Shown one piece after another: positions 1 through 8,648 of a DNA stretch of 9,979 bases. This DNA is from Methanosarcinales archaeon. GTDB lineage: Archaea > Halobacteriota > Methanosarcinia > Methanosarcinales > Methanogasteraceae. A program made the position numbers and the translations under genes. The stretch covers positions 1 to 9,979 of the forward strand of contig DTYY01000353.1 in assembly GCA_012961645.1 (NCBI GenBank), read 5' to 3'. How positions within the stretch are numbered: the first letter of the stretch is position 1; each line of letters starts with the position of its first letter. The notes under the pieces are model-generated. The model saw only the letters and a program-made list of their open reading frames with translations. It did no database searches and was not told the origin of the DNA.

Positions 1-603
<603 letters not shown>

Positions 604-679
604 GCTAAAAATACAACATTTACATAGTGATCTTGCCATTCGGAACCACATCCTTTCTGAGGCACTGCCAACACAAAAA

Positions 680-725
680 CATTTAAGTCAAGACAACTTA
701 TATGATGTAAAGGCAATTATCTTGA
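680..725 (+). promoter_or_regulatory. Archaeal promoter of the CobN-like surface protein gene
   Basis: The 165-base gap after hemB holds an archaeal TATA-like element, CTTATATG at 697-704, preceded by the purine-rich AGACAA in the BRE position. A start of transcription about 25 bases downstream, near 725-730, would leave a leader of roughly 30 bases including the ribosome binding site. TAAGT (684-688) and ACTTA (696-700) form a small inverted repeat reaching into the TATA element, and TCAAGA (688-693) pairs with TCTTGA (720-725) around it, so an operator is possible. The element fits the family consensus; the operator reading is inference from short repeats. Confidence 0.5.
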
Positions 726-743
726 ACATTACTCAAATGATAT

Positions 744-748
744 GGAGG
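744..748 (+). promoter_or_regulatory. Ribosome binding site that fixes the GTG start at 757
   Basis: GGAGG lies 8 bases before GTG (757-759). The residues that follow form a proper signal peptide, so this GTG is the start even though it is not ATG. Confidence 0.75.
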
Positions 749-756
749 CATAACCC

Positions 757-3700
757 GTGAAAGCGAAAACACTGGCGATTTTGACGATGGTGACGCTTGC
801 ACTTAACATACCAACAGCATCGGCATCTGTATCGGACTGGCAGCAGTTCCACTGCGACACAGCACGCGCAAGATACTCGACATCAGACGCACCTGACACA
901 AATCATACGGCATGGATCAGCGATGATATCGGCGCATCGCCGGCTGTGGCTGACGGTATGGTCTTTACGATAGACGGCGGGAGGGTGTATGCGTTTGGTC
1001 CAGCCATCATCTGGCACGGAGACGTGACGCTTGGTTCTGGCACGTTTAATGTCACAGCAGAAAGCGGCAAGGAGTATACGATCAATCGGACGTGCGCACT
1101 TGCTGCACTCATCAGAGCGGCTGAATGCGACGGATTCAATTACTCGATCAGCGATGCATGGTACGATACTTACGGCTCACTCCACTTCGATATGATCAAC
1201 GATCGGTATGAATCTGGCTATGATGGCTGGCTCTACTGGGTAAATTATCCGGATGATCCAGGCCCGATGGTCGGCGCAAACTCCTGCGAACTTGTGGATG
1301 GTGATGTCGTAACATGGTACTGGGGTGAGGGTATGGGCGCAACACCAGATAGCTCTGATATGCTGGTACAGATCGAGGTGAGGCTCATCACAGAAAGAGG
1401 AGATCTCAACCATGACGGCGCAATCACTCCAGCAGATGCGATCATCGCCCTGCAGATGGCAGTCCGCGGCGAATGGCAGGAGGCGGCTGATATGAATCGT
1501 GATGGAAACGTGACTTCGCTTGATGCGACGATGATACTGCAAACCACCACCAAAGCACCCACGCCCACATCTGTATCACCGGCACCAGACTGGTCCCAGT
1601 TCCACCATGACCCGGAACGCACAGGAAACACAAGCGGAGATGCGCCGCTCACAGACGCACTGATATGGAAGATGAAACCAGGAGAAGGCTACATCGGATG
1701 TGGTGCAAGCGTTCTTGACGGCAGAGTCTATGTCTCGAACTGGCCCACGATGGGGCAGAGTTCAAATCTTGGGTTACACTGTCTGGACGAATCTGATGGA
1801 AGCATCATCTGGAGTAACTCGCTTGGAGGGAGAGGAGGTGTCTCGACGCCGGCAATCGCTGGTGGCAGGGTATTTGCCGGCTCTCTCGGACCTTATGGCA
1901 CGGGTCCTGGAACTGGCGAGCTCTACTGCATAGATGCAAGTGACGGTGCCACGATATGGAATATAACAATCGAACCAGACCCGCAATGGTGGGGTCTGGC
2001 ATCATCGCCGCTCATCTATGATGATATGGTCTATGTGGTCAGTTTCTCGGATAGAACGCTACATGCCGTTGATTTCGATGGAAACGAGTTATGGAACCAC
2101 TCGAAAGCAGGCGGTTCTAATGTGTATATGTCGGCTGCAACTGACGGCAGCAGAATCTTCTTCGGCGGTGGGAATGCCATGAACTGTGTTGATATTGAAG
2201 CGCACACAGAAGTATGGAACTACAGTGTGAGTGGTAAGGTCACTACAACACCTGCCACCGAAGATGGGATTGTTTACTTTGCAACCGACGATCCTGATAA
2301 GAGGCTGTATGCAATCGATATTGCGACAGGAGCAGAGGTCTGGAGCAGACATCTCTATGGCTCAGTCTCCTCACCCGCAATATCGGATGGCAAGATATAC
2401 ATCGGTGATAGGGAAAAGAAGATCAACTGCTTCAATGCAACTGATGGTGACGAAATCTGGAATAAATCGGTTGATGGCGCAATATTATCATCCCCTGCTG
2501 TTGCAGGTGAAACCGTCTACTTCGGAGTCAATACAGGCGACGGTACAATCTATGCACTGAATGCAACCGATGGCTCGGTGCGATGGAGCTACAACACCGG
2601 CAACTATATCATGTCTCCGCCATCGATCTCTGATGGAATGATGTTCATCGGTTCTGACACCGGCTACCTGTATGCATTCGGCACTCCAGAGAAGTTCTGG
2701 GAGGGCAGTGCAGTGCTGCTTAAAGGAGGGACGCTAAATCTCACAGCAAAAGGTACAAACTACACGATCAACCGCACCACAGCACTCGGCGCATTCGCCA
2801 AAGCCGCCGGGAATGGGGATTTTAATTTCACGGTCAATAACTCCTCTACCGCCTTCGTCGATTCGGTTGCAGGGGTCTCAAACGATGAAACAGAAGGAAC
2901 ACACTGGCACTACTGGGTGAATTATCCTGCCGATCCAAAGCCCGGGGTGGGCGCAAACGAGTTTGAGTTGAACGCAGAAAACACTGCCCGAGATGTGGTC
3001 ACATTCTATTATGGCAAGTCCTGGACGACGCCAGAGAACTCCACGATGGTAATCGAGATCACGACACAGGTCATCGAGAGGAAGCCTGAAGTGATCTTCA
3101 TCACAGTCGAACGACACGATTTCATCGAAGATGCCGCCGTAAGTAGCAATCTTAACGTAACGCTCCTTCACCCGTCTGAGGTCGAGAGCGGAATCGATCT
3201 GACAAGGTACGATCTGATATTTCTCGAGCATATCAATGGTGAAACTGCAGAGAACCTGCAGGATCCGGTCAAAGCCGCGGACGGGCACAAAATTCCGATC
3301 ATCTGCATCCATTCTGAGTGGTATGATGGCATCTTTGGAAACTCGAACGTCTCGGATGAGTATCCATTGATCCTGCAGTACTGGGATAATTATGCTGAAG
3401 AGAATATTGCGCGGTTACTGACGTATCTTGAGGTGAATTTCTGCGGCTTGATCGGTGACATAGAAGTTCCGGTCCCTATCCCAAAAGCACATATTCACCA
3501 TCCAGATACACATGAACTGTTCTTCAATACAACAACGTATCTCGAGTGGTATGCCAACAATACCGGCTACCAGTATGATCCAGATAACCTGACTGTCGGT
3601 ATTGCAAACTGGCATGAAAGTGTACGATCGCCTGAGATATCTGAGCTCATCCATACTCTGGAGCAAAAAGGAGCGAACGTGATATCGATCGGGTTTACCG

Positions 3701-6700
3701 GCACATCTGACCTCAAAAGGTTCTATATGGTGAACAACAGCACGATCGTGGATGTCGTCATCTGTACAAAGTCGTTCAGGATCAACATGGGCGATTCTGA
3801 TCAGGGGATCAGAGACCTTGAAACGTTGAATGTGCCTGTTATGCGTGGTATCCGTTTATATTACATGTCTCCTGATGAATGGTATAATGAGACGAGTCAT
3901 GGAATATCGATTCTTGATCTCGGGTTTCAGGTGGGGCTTCCCGAGCTTGATGGTATCATCGACCCGATCGTGATATCAGGGAAGGGGGAGAATGATACGG
4001 TGTATCAGCCGATCGGTGAGCAGATCAACCGGACCTGCGACCGTGCCATCGGTTGGGGTGGTCTGGGAAGGACTCCGGATGAGGAGAAGCGGATCGCGAT
4101 GATCTATTACAATCACGGCGGCGGCAAGGACAATCTTGCTGCATGTTACGCAAACGTGCCGCCAAGTCTGCGAAACATCCTGACTGCGATGAAGGATGCC
4201 GGGTACAACGTTACCACAGACGTACCCAACGAAACAGAGCTCGTCAATCTGATGATTCACCAGGGCACGAACATCGGGACGTGGGCAGACGGAGAACTCG
4301 ATCGGATGGTTGATGCTGGCAATGCGACCCTGATTCCGGTCGGAAACTATACCAGATGGTTCAGCGAACTTGCGGCAGAACGGCAGGCAGAAGTGATCGA
4401 GCGGTGGGGCGAGCCGCCAGGAGAGATCATGGTCTGGACGAATGACACAACTGGGGCGCAGTATTTTGTCATTCCAAAACTCTCGTTTGGAAACGTGATC
4501 CTTGCACCTCAGCCGACGCGTGGCTGGCTTCAGAACAACACGGTGCTGTATCATGACAAGGACATTCCGCCGCATCATCAGTACATCGCATTCTATCTCT
4601 GGCTCAAGCAGGAGCAGAAATCCGGCGGATTTGGCGCGGACGCGATCATGCACTTCGGGAAGCATGGCACGCAGGAGTGGCTTCCCGGGAAGGAGTCGGG
4701 CCTGTCATCAGAGGACTGCTGGCCCGCAATCCTGATCCAGGATATGCCTGTGATCTATCCCTACATCGTGGATAACATCGCTGAAGGCACGCAGGCAAAA
4801 CGGCGGGGAAGCGCTACCATGATAACACATCTGACACCTCCGATCGTTGCCTCCGGGCTCTATGGGAATCTTACCAATCTCGCCCAGACGGTGGCATTGT
4901 ACGTTGATTGTGGTAATGAGACTGTGAGGGAGGAGTGCAGGAACACCATCATATCGCAGTGCAGAAAACTGCATCTTGATGATGACATGGATGTTGATCT
5001 AAGCGAGACGAGTGAGACACTCATGAACGAGACCCTGTTTGATGAGTTTGTTCGTAAGCTTGCTGAGCATCTCTACGAGATAAAGACCGATTTCATGCCG
5101 TATGGGTTACACACGTTCGGGGAGCCCCCTGTTGGTGAACCGATGATCTCCATGATCATCTCGATGCTTCGGGATGGCTATAAGAAGGATGTTGCACGGA
5201 TGATCGGGTATGATGACTATCCAAATCCGCTTCAGATCGATAAGGAACGAGAGCTGGACAACTGCACTGCAGGATTGCTTGAGGAGGTCATAATCAATGG
5301 GACTGACATTGTAGAAGCGCAGGAGATCGCGTTTGATAACAGATCGAGTGCGAATCTGAGCAGGCACCTTGAGCGCGGGGTCTTGTTTGCAGATGATATT
5401 GCGAACTGCACGGTTGAGGTTTCATCCACACTGGGTGGGTTTGACGGGGAGTATATCTCACCCTCTCAAGCGGACGACCCGATAAGAAATCCGAACGTAC
5501 TTCCAACCGGGAGAAACTTCTATTCGATGAATCCGCGAGCGATACCAACAGAGGAGGCGTGGGATACCGGGAAGAAGATGGCGGATGCTCTGATTGAGCG
5601 GTACCGGGAGGACCATAACGGTGAATACCCGAGAAAACCTGCAATCGTTCTCTGGGCTTGGGCGATGACAGATTACGGGGTTGTTGAGTCCGAGATCCTG
5701 TATCTTGTTGGTGCAAGACCTTTGTGGGACGGTTATGGTGCTGTGTATGATGTCGAACTGATCGATGAGAGCGAGCTTGGTCGTCCGAGGATCGATGTGA
5801 TGGTGATCCCGTCGGGACTTCACAGGGACGTATTTCCTGAGAAACTGAAGCTTATCGACCGTGCAATCCGTCTTGCTGCCGCGGCTAACGACACCATCTA
5901 TGACAACTATGTCAGGGAGAACTCAGTAGAGATATTCGAGGCATTGAATGCGACAGGGAACTACACCGGACCGTACCCGGAGGAGGATGCAAGATACCTC
6001 TCGGTGTCACGGATATTCCTTGAGGCGCCTGGCACGTATGGACCGAATCTGGATTCTGTGGTCGCTGCAAGCGGCACATGGAACAGTAGTTCGGTGATCG
6101 GAGAGACCTACGTCGAGAGGATGCACCACATCTATGGGGACGGGGTCTGGGGCATACCCGGTGAGGAGGTCTTCATGCTCAATCTGGCACAGATCGATGC
6201 GATCGTGCATAACACCAATTCAAACCTGTACGGGTTCATAGACAACGATGATGTCTTCCAGTATGTGGGCGGGCTTGTGCGAGCATACAAAGTGGTCACT
6301 GGAAACGAGTTTGACAGCGATAACATATACGTCACAGACAACAGCGATCCGACCAGGGATCCGGCAGTCTCCTCGCTTCATGAGGTGCTCTACATGGAAC
6401 TTCGTACCAGATACTTAAATACGAAATGGATCGATGGGATGATGGGTGAGGGCTATGCAGGTGCTGGTGCGATAAGTAAGTTCTTTGAGTACCTCTGGGG
6501 CTGGGAGGCAACATGTCCTGATCTCATCAGCGATGATGTGTGGCAGCAGGTATATGATGTGTATGTCGGAGATGGGTACAGTCTTGGACTGGACAGATTC
6601 TTTGAGGGTGATACTGCGTATGCGTACCAGTCGATGGTGGGCAGAATGCTTGAAACAGCGCGCAAGGGATACTGGACTCCAGGTGATGATGTGCTGCGGC

Positions 6701-7212
6701 AGATGGTGACCGAGTATGTCGAGTCGATTGCAGATACGGGTTATGTGACCTGCTGCCATCATACCTGTGGAAACCCCCTGCTCGACGAATACATTCGTGG
6801 GCTCATATCCACGCTCGGTATAACGATTGATCAGAAGACTATGGATGAGTATGACAGAATTATGGATGAGATGAGAAGTGCGACGTCGTCGGAAACATCG
6901 GAATGTGAGTCAAAATCGGATGGTGGCGGTAACAGTGATGGAGATGGTACGTATCCGCCAGAATGGTCCAATGAGACCGAAAAAGAGGAAGATGGTGGTA
7001 GTGGTATGGACGTTACCATGCCTGCGAGTCAGTCCGGGGTATCGAAGCCATCCAGACCGTCCGACTATGTCGAAGGAACCGAGATGAATGTCGAGACTTC
7101 GAAGAAGTTCAGCACAAAGATGTCACTGTCAGGCGCTCCGATGATCGGAGTTTTGCTGGTGATCCTGAGCATCGCACTGATCGGAATAGGGTCAAGATTT
7201 AAACGTGGGTAG
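757..7212 (+). CDS. cobN: Giant membrane-anchored surface protein with CobN/magnesium-chelatase-H-type domain, DUF4430, dockerin and PQQ-type propeller modules
   Basis: This 2151-residue protein starts at GTG with a signal peptide (about 1-23, ending ASAS). In order: a lone PQQ-type blade (about 28-84); DUF4430, transcobalamin-like (86-210, with YWVNYP and DGDVVTWYW); a two-repeat dockerin (216-262, DLNHDG and DMNRDG calcium loops); a PQQ-type propeller (278-643) with seven strand motifs closing in W plus a final YLYAFG; a second DUF4430 (648-772); and a CobN-type domain (about 777-2030). CobN hallmarks are IYYNHGGGK (1116-1124), FGKHGTQEWLPGK (1300-1312), EGTQAKRR (1343-1350), NVLPTGRNFYSM (1580-1591) and WIDGMM..GYAGA (1891-1903). 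A CCHHTC motif sits at 1999-2004, then an acidic Ser/Gly linker and a membrane helix (about 2128-2146) with basic end RFKRG. CobN inserts cobalt into hydrogenobyrinate with CobS and CobT in the cytoplasm; here the signal peptide, anchor and more than 25 N-X-S/T sequons inside the chelatase region argue for an outside location. Tetrapyrrole binding, demetallation or capture is inferred. Classical cobalt insertion is unlikely, so the symbol denotes family only. Confidence 0.93.
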   Translation: MKAKTLAILTMVTLALNIPTASASVSDWQQFHCDTARARYSTSDAPDTNHTAWISDDIGASPAVADGMVFTIDGGRVYAFGPAIIWHGDVTLGSGTFNVTAESGKEYTINRTCALAALIRAAECDGFNYSISDAWYDTYGSLHFDMINDRYESGYDGWLYWVNYPDDPGPMVGANSCELVDGDVVTWYWGEGMGATPDSSDMLVQIEVRLITERGDLNHDGAITPADAIIALQMAVRGEWQEAADMNRDGNVTSLDATMILQTTTKAPTPTSVSPAPDWSQFHHDPERTGNTSGDAPLTDALIWKMKPGEGYIGCGASVLDGRVYVSNWPTMGQSSNLGLHCLDESDGSIIWSNSLGGRGGVSTPAIAGGRVFAGSLGPYGTGPGTGELYCIDASDGATIWNITIEPDPQWWGLASSPLIYDDMVYVVSFSDRTLHAVDFDGNELWNHSKAGGSNVYMSAATDGSRIFFGGGNAMNCVDIEAHTEVWNYSVSGKVTTTPATEDGIVYFATDDPDKRLYAIDIATGAEVWSRHLYGSVSSPAISDGKIYIGDREKKINCFNATDGDEIWNKSVDGAILSSPAVAGETVYFGVNTGDGTIYALNATDGSVRWSYNTGNYIMSPPSISDGMMFIGSDTGYLYAFGTPEKFWEGSAVLLKGGTLNLTAKGTNYTINRTTALGAFAKAAGNGDFNFTVNNSSTAFVDSVAGVSNDETEGTHWHYWVNYPADPKPGVGANEFELNAENTARDVVTFYYGKSWTTPENSTMVIEITTQVIERKPEVIFITVERHDFIEDAAVSSNLNVTLLHPSEVESGIDLTRYDLIFLEHINGETAENLQDPVKAADGHKIPIICIHSEWYDGIFGNSNVSDEYPLILQYWDNYAEENIARLLTYLEVNFCGLIGDIEVPVPIPKAHIHHPDTHELFFNTTTYLEWYANNTGYQYDPDNLTVGIANWHESVRSPEISELIHTLEQKGANVISIGFTGTSDLKRFYMVNNSTIVDVVICTKSFRINMGDSDQGIRDLETLNVPVMRGIRLYYMSPDEWYNETSHGISILDLGFQVGLPELDGIIDPIVISGKGENDTVYQPIGEQINRTCDRAIGWGGLGRTPDEEKRIAMIYYNHGGGKDNLAACYANVPPSLRNILTAMKDAGYNVTTDVPNETELVNLMIHQGTNIGTWADGELDRMVDAGNATLIPVGNYTRWFSELAAERQAEVIERWGEPPGEIMVWTNDTTGAQYFVIPKLSFGNVILAPQPTRGWLQNNTVLYHDKDIPPHHQYIAFYLWLKQEQKSGGFGADAIMHFGKHGTQEWLPGKESGLSSEDCWPAILIQDMPVIYPYIVDNIAEGTQAKRRGSATMITHLTPPIVASGLYGNLTNLAQTVALYVDCGNETVREECRNTIISQCRKLHLDDDMDVDLSETSETLMNETLFDEFVRKLAEHLYEIKTDFMPYGLHTFGEPPVGEPMISMIISMLRDGYKKDVARMIGYDDYPNPLQIDKERELDNCTAGLLEEVIINGTDIVEAQEIAFDNRSSANLSRHLERGVLFADDIANCTVEVSSTLGGFDGEYISPSQADDPIRNPNVLPTGRNFYSMNPRAIPTEEAWDTGKKMADALIERYREDHNGEYPRKPAIVLWAWAMTDYGVVESEILYLVGARPLWDGYGAVYDVELIDESELGRPRIDVMVIPSGLHRDVFPEKLKLIDRAIRLAAAANDTIYDNYVRENSVEIFEALNATGNYTGPYPEEDARYLSVSRIFLEAPGTYGPNLDSVVAASGTWNSSSVIGETYVERMHHIYGDGVWGIPGEEVFMLNLAQIDAIVHNTNSNLYGFIDNDDVFQYVGGLVRAYKVVTGNEFDSDNIYVTDNSDPTRDPAVSSLHEVLYMELRTRYLNTKWIDGMMGEGYAGAGAISKFFEYLWGWEATCPDLISDDVWQQVYDVYVGDGYSLGLDRFFEGDTAYAYQSMVGRMLETARKGYWTPGDDVLRQMVTEYVESIADTGYVTCCHHTCGNPLLDEYIRGLISTLGITIDQKTMDEYDRIMDEMRSATSSETSECESKSDGGGNSDGDGTYPPEWSNETEKEEDGGSGMDVTMPASQSGVSKPSRPSDYVEGTEMNVETSKKFSTKMSLSGAPMIGVLLVILSIALIGIGSRFKRG

Positions 7213-7250
7213 CCCCCGTATATCTGAAGGACAGGCATCTCGCATTTACG

Positions 7251-7291
7251 TGGGAACCTTGTTTCCCATAAAAATAAATAATATGGGAAAC
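7251..7291 (+). promoter_or_regulatory. Perfect 10-bp inverted repeat around an A/T-rich promoter core, upstream of the ATPase gene
   Basis: GTTTCCCATA (7261-7270) and TATGGGAAAC (7282-7291) are exact reverse complements separated by 11 bases of pure A/T (7271-7281), which looks like the TATA region. A third half-site, TGGGAA at 7251-7256, could pair instead with TTCCCA at 7263-7268. The repeat lies 22 bases before the ATPase ATG. The placement over the promoter core suggests an operator, perhaps autoregulatory; an RNA hairpin or a terminator for the preceding gene is an alternative, though no T-run follows. Confidence 0.6.
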
Positions 7292-7313
7292 GATCTTCAC
7301 ATACAGGTGTGAC

Positions 7314-8597
7314 ATGACCATAAACATCCTGAAATACAATCACCACTGGAAAGAAGATTTTACTTACGGATACGATAAGAAGAGAGATCTCTTCTACGAA
7401 GTTGTAAGATATTCGGATGCAAGGCAGATCATCGGGATAATTGGTCTCAGAAGGACAGGAAAGACCGTATTGTTGGAACAACTAATAGACTTCCTGATAA
7501 AGAACGGGAAGGAGAGGGGCAGGATACTCTATTTTTCCTTTGACGAGGAAACAGTCTCTCTTGAAGAGGTGATCGCTGAATTCCAGTCGAGGATGGGTGT
7601 GGACCTCTCTCTCGCTGGCAGGACATACATCTTCCTTGACGAGATCCAGAAACTCGCTGGCTGGCAGAATCAGGTGAAATATTACTATGACACATATCCA
7701 CATCTGAAGTTCTTCGTTTCGGGATCATCATCGTTATTTTTGAGAGAAAAGGCGGAAGAGTCGCTTGCCGGGAGGATATTTCTATTCCAGTTGCCTGTTC
7801 TCAGTTTTTCCGAATTTCTCATGTTAAAAGGCGAAGAATATCTGACAGAAAAGCCTGATGTCTTCAGAGAATCCCTGCAAGATCAGACACTTCAGTACAT
7901 GAGAAGGCAGCTTCCTGAGATCGTCGCTGCCGACGAACGGTTTGTTAACATGTATGTGGAGTCCATAATCAACAAAATCGTCTACGAGGACCTGCCAAAG
8001 ATCTTTCCGATCGAATATATGGACGCACTCAAGCAGATATTAAATTTAGTGGCAGCATATCCGGGTATCATCACCGATTACTCCACACTATCAAACGATC
8101 TTGGAATAAGCAGAAAAACGCTTCCCAAGTACGTTTTCTATCTGGAGAGGGGTTTTCTCATACAGAAATGCTACAACTTCTCAAAGAACCGTCTGACAAG
8201 TGAAAAGAAGATGAAGAGACTGTATCTTTCAAGCACAACATTGTTGTTCAATCTGTGTGAAGAGCCGGATTATGGCAGGGCTGTCGAGAACCTCGTGATG
8301 AACTCTTCACAGTCGCAATTTTTCTGGAGAAAGGGTAATTTTGAGGTAGATTGTGTAACCGTTAAAAAAGGATCCATTGTGCCAGTGGAATCAAAATATA
8401 GTAGCGATATACGGAAAAAAGAGATAAAAGGGCTGATAAAGTTTCTCAAAGATTTTTCAATCGATACGGGCTGTGTTGTGACAAGAGATATGGAGACTGA
8501 AGAGATGGTGGATGGTAAGCAGGTGCGTTATGTGCCGCTGTGGAGATGGCTCCTCTCGGAAGGCAAAACATCCGGAGAACATGTTCAGACCATCTGA
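7314..8597 (+). CDS. AAA_14 / DUF4143-family ATP-binding protein
   Basis: This 427-residue P-loop ATPase of the archaeal/bacterial AAA_14-DUF4143 group has a usual length for the family. Walker A is GLRRTGKT (44-51), Walker B is YIFLDEIQ (105-112), a sensor-like VSGSSS lies at 135-140, and SLAGR (150-154) carries the likely arginine finger. A winged-helix-like segment follows (about 253-284, DYSTLSNDLGISRKTL). The C-terminal part has EVD (344-346) and VESK (358-361), the layout of a PD-(D/E)XK nuclease-like fold. The ATG at 7314 follows AGGTGTGA. No cellular role is firmly established for the family; many copies are thought to be mobile or toxin/defence-like, and I do not assign one. By eye the gene is richer in AAA, ATA and TAT codons than its neighbours, and it separates the CobN-like gene from the membrane genes, so it may be a later insertion. 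I see no transmembrane segment, so it is probably cytoplasmic. Confidence 0.9.
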   Translation: MTINILKYNHHWKEDFTYGYDKKRDLFYEVVRYSDARQIIGIIGLRRTGKTVLLEQLIDFLIKNGKERGRILYFSFDEETVSLEEVIAEFQSRMGVDLSLAGRTYIFLDEIQKLAGWQNQVKYYYDTYPHLKFFVSGSSSLFLREKAEESLAGRIFLFQLPVLSFSEFLMLKGEEYLTEKPDVFRESLQDQTLQYMRRQLPEIVAADERFVNMYVESIINKIVYEDLPKIFPIEYMDALKQILNLVAAYPGIITDYSTLSNDLGISRKTLPKYVFYLERGFLIQKCYNFSKNRLTSEKKMKRLYLSSTTLLFNLCEEPDYGRAVENLVMNSSQSQFFWRKGNFEVDCVTVKKGSIVPVESKYSSDIRKKEIKGLIKFLKDFSIDTGCVVTRDMETEEMVDGKQVRYVPLWRWLLSEGKTSGEHVQTI

Positions 8598-8604
8598 CCA
8601 CCTT

Positions 8605-8648
8605 GACAGAAATACTTAAGTTATAACACATAATTTGGACATATCATC
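8605..8648 (+). promoter_or_regulatory. Probable promoter of the leader ORFs and DUF2162/ExbB transcription unit
   Basis: GACAGAAA (8605-8612) followed by TACTTAAGTTATA (8613-8625) fits a BRE plus TATA arrangement. Transcription would begin near 8645, just before the ATG at 8649, giving an almost leaderless message. The core contains the perfect palindrome ACTTAAGT (8614-8621), whose TAAGT/ACTTA half-sites also occur in the promoter of the CobN-like gene. Assigned from pattern only. Confidence 0.4.

Noticed and set aside
3976..4665. Long open frame of 229 codons on the minus strand
   Set aside because: It lies wholly inside the CobN-type coding region, its product shows no recognisable domain, and the + strand frame carries conserved CobN motifs throughout.
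757..7212. Calling the large gene an ordinary cytoplasmic cobaltochelatase subunit
   Set aside because: The signal peptide, extracellular-type modules, dense sequons and C-terminal anchor contradict a cytoplasmic cobalt-insertion role, and no CobS/CobT-type partners are present here.
7251..7291. The inverted repeat as the terminal repeat of an insertion element carrying the ATPase
   Set aside because: No matching copy is found after the ATPase gene around 8598-8648, and there is no transposase or target duplication; both arms lie on the same side of the gene.
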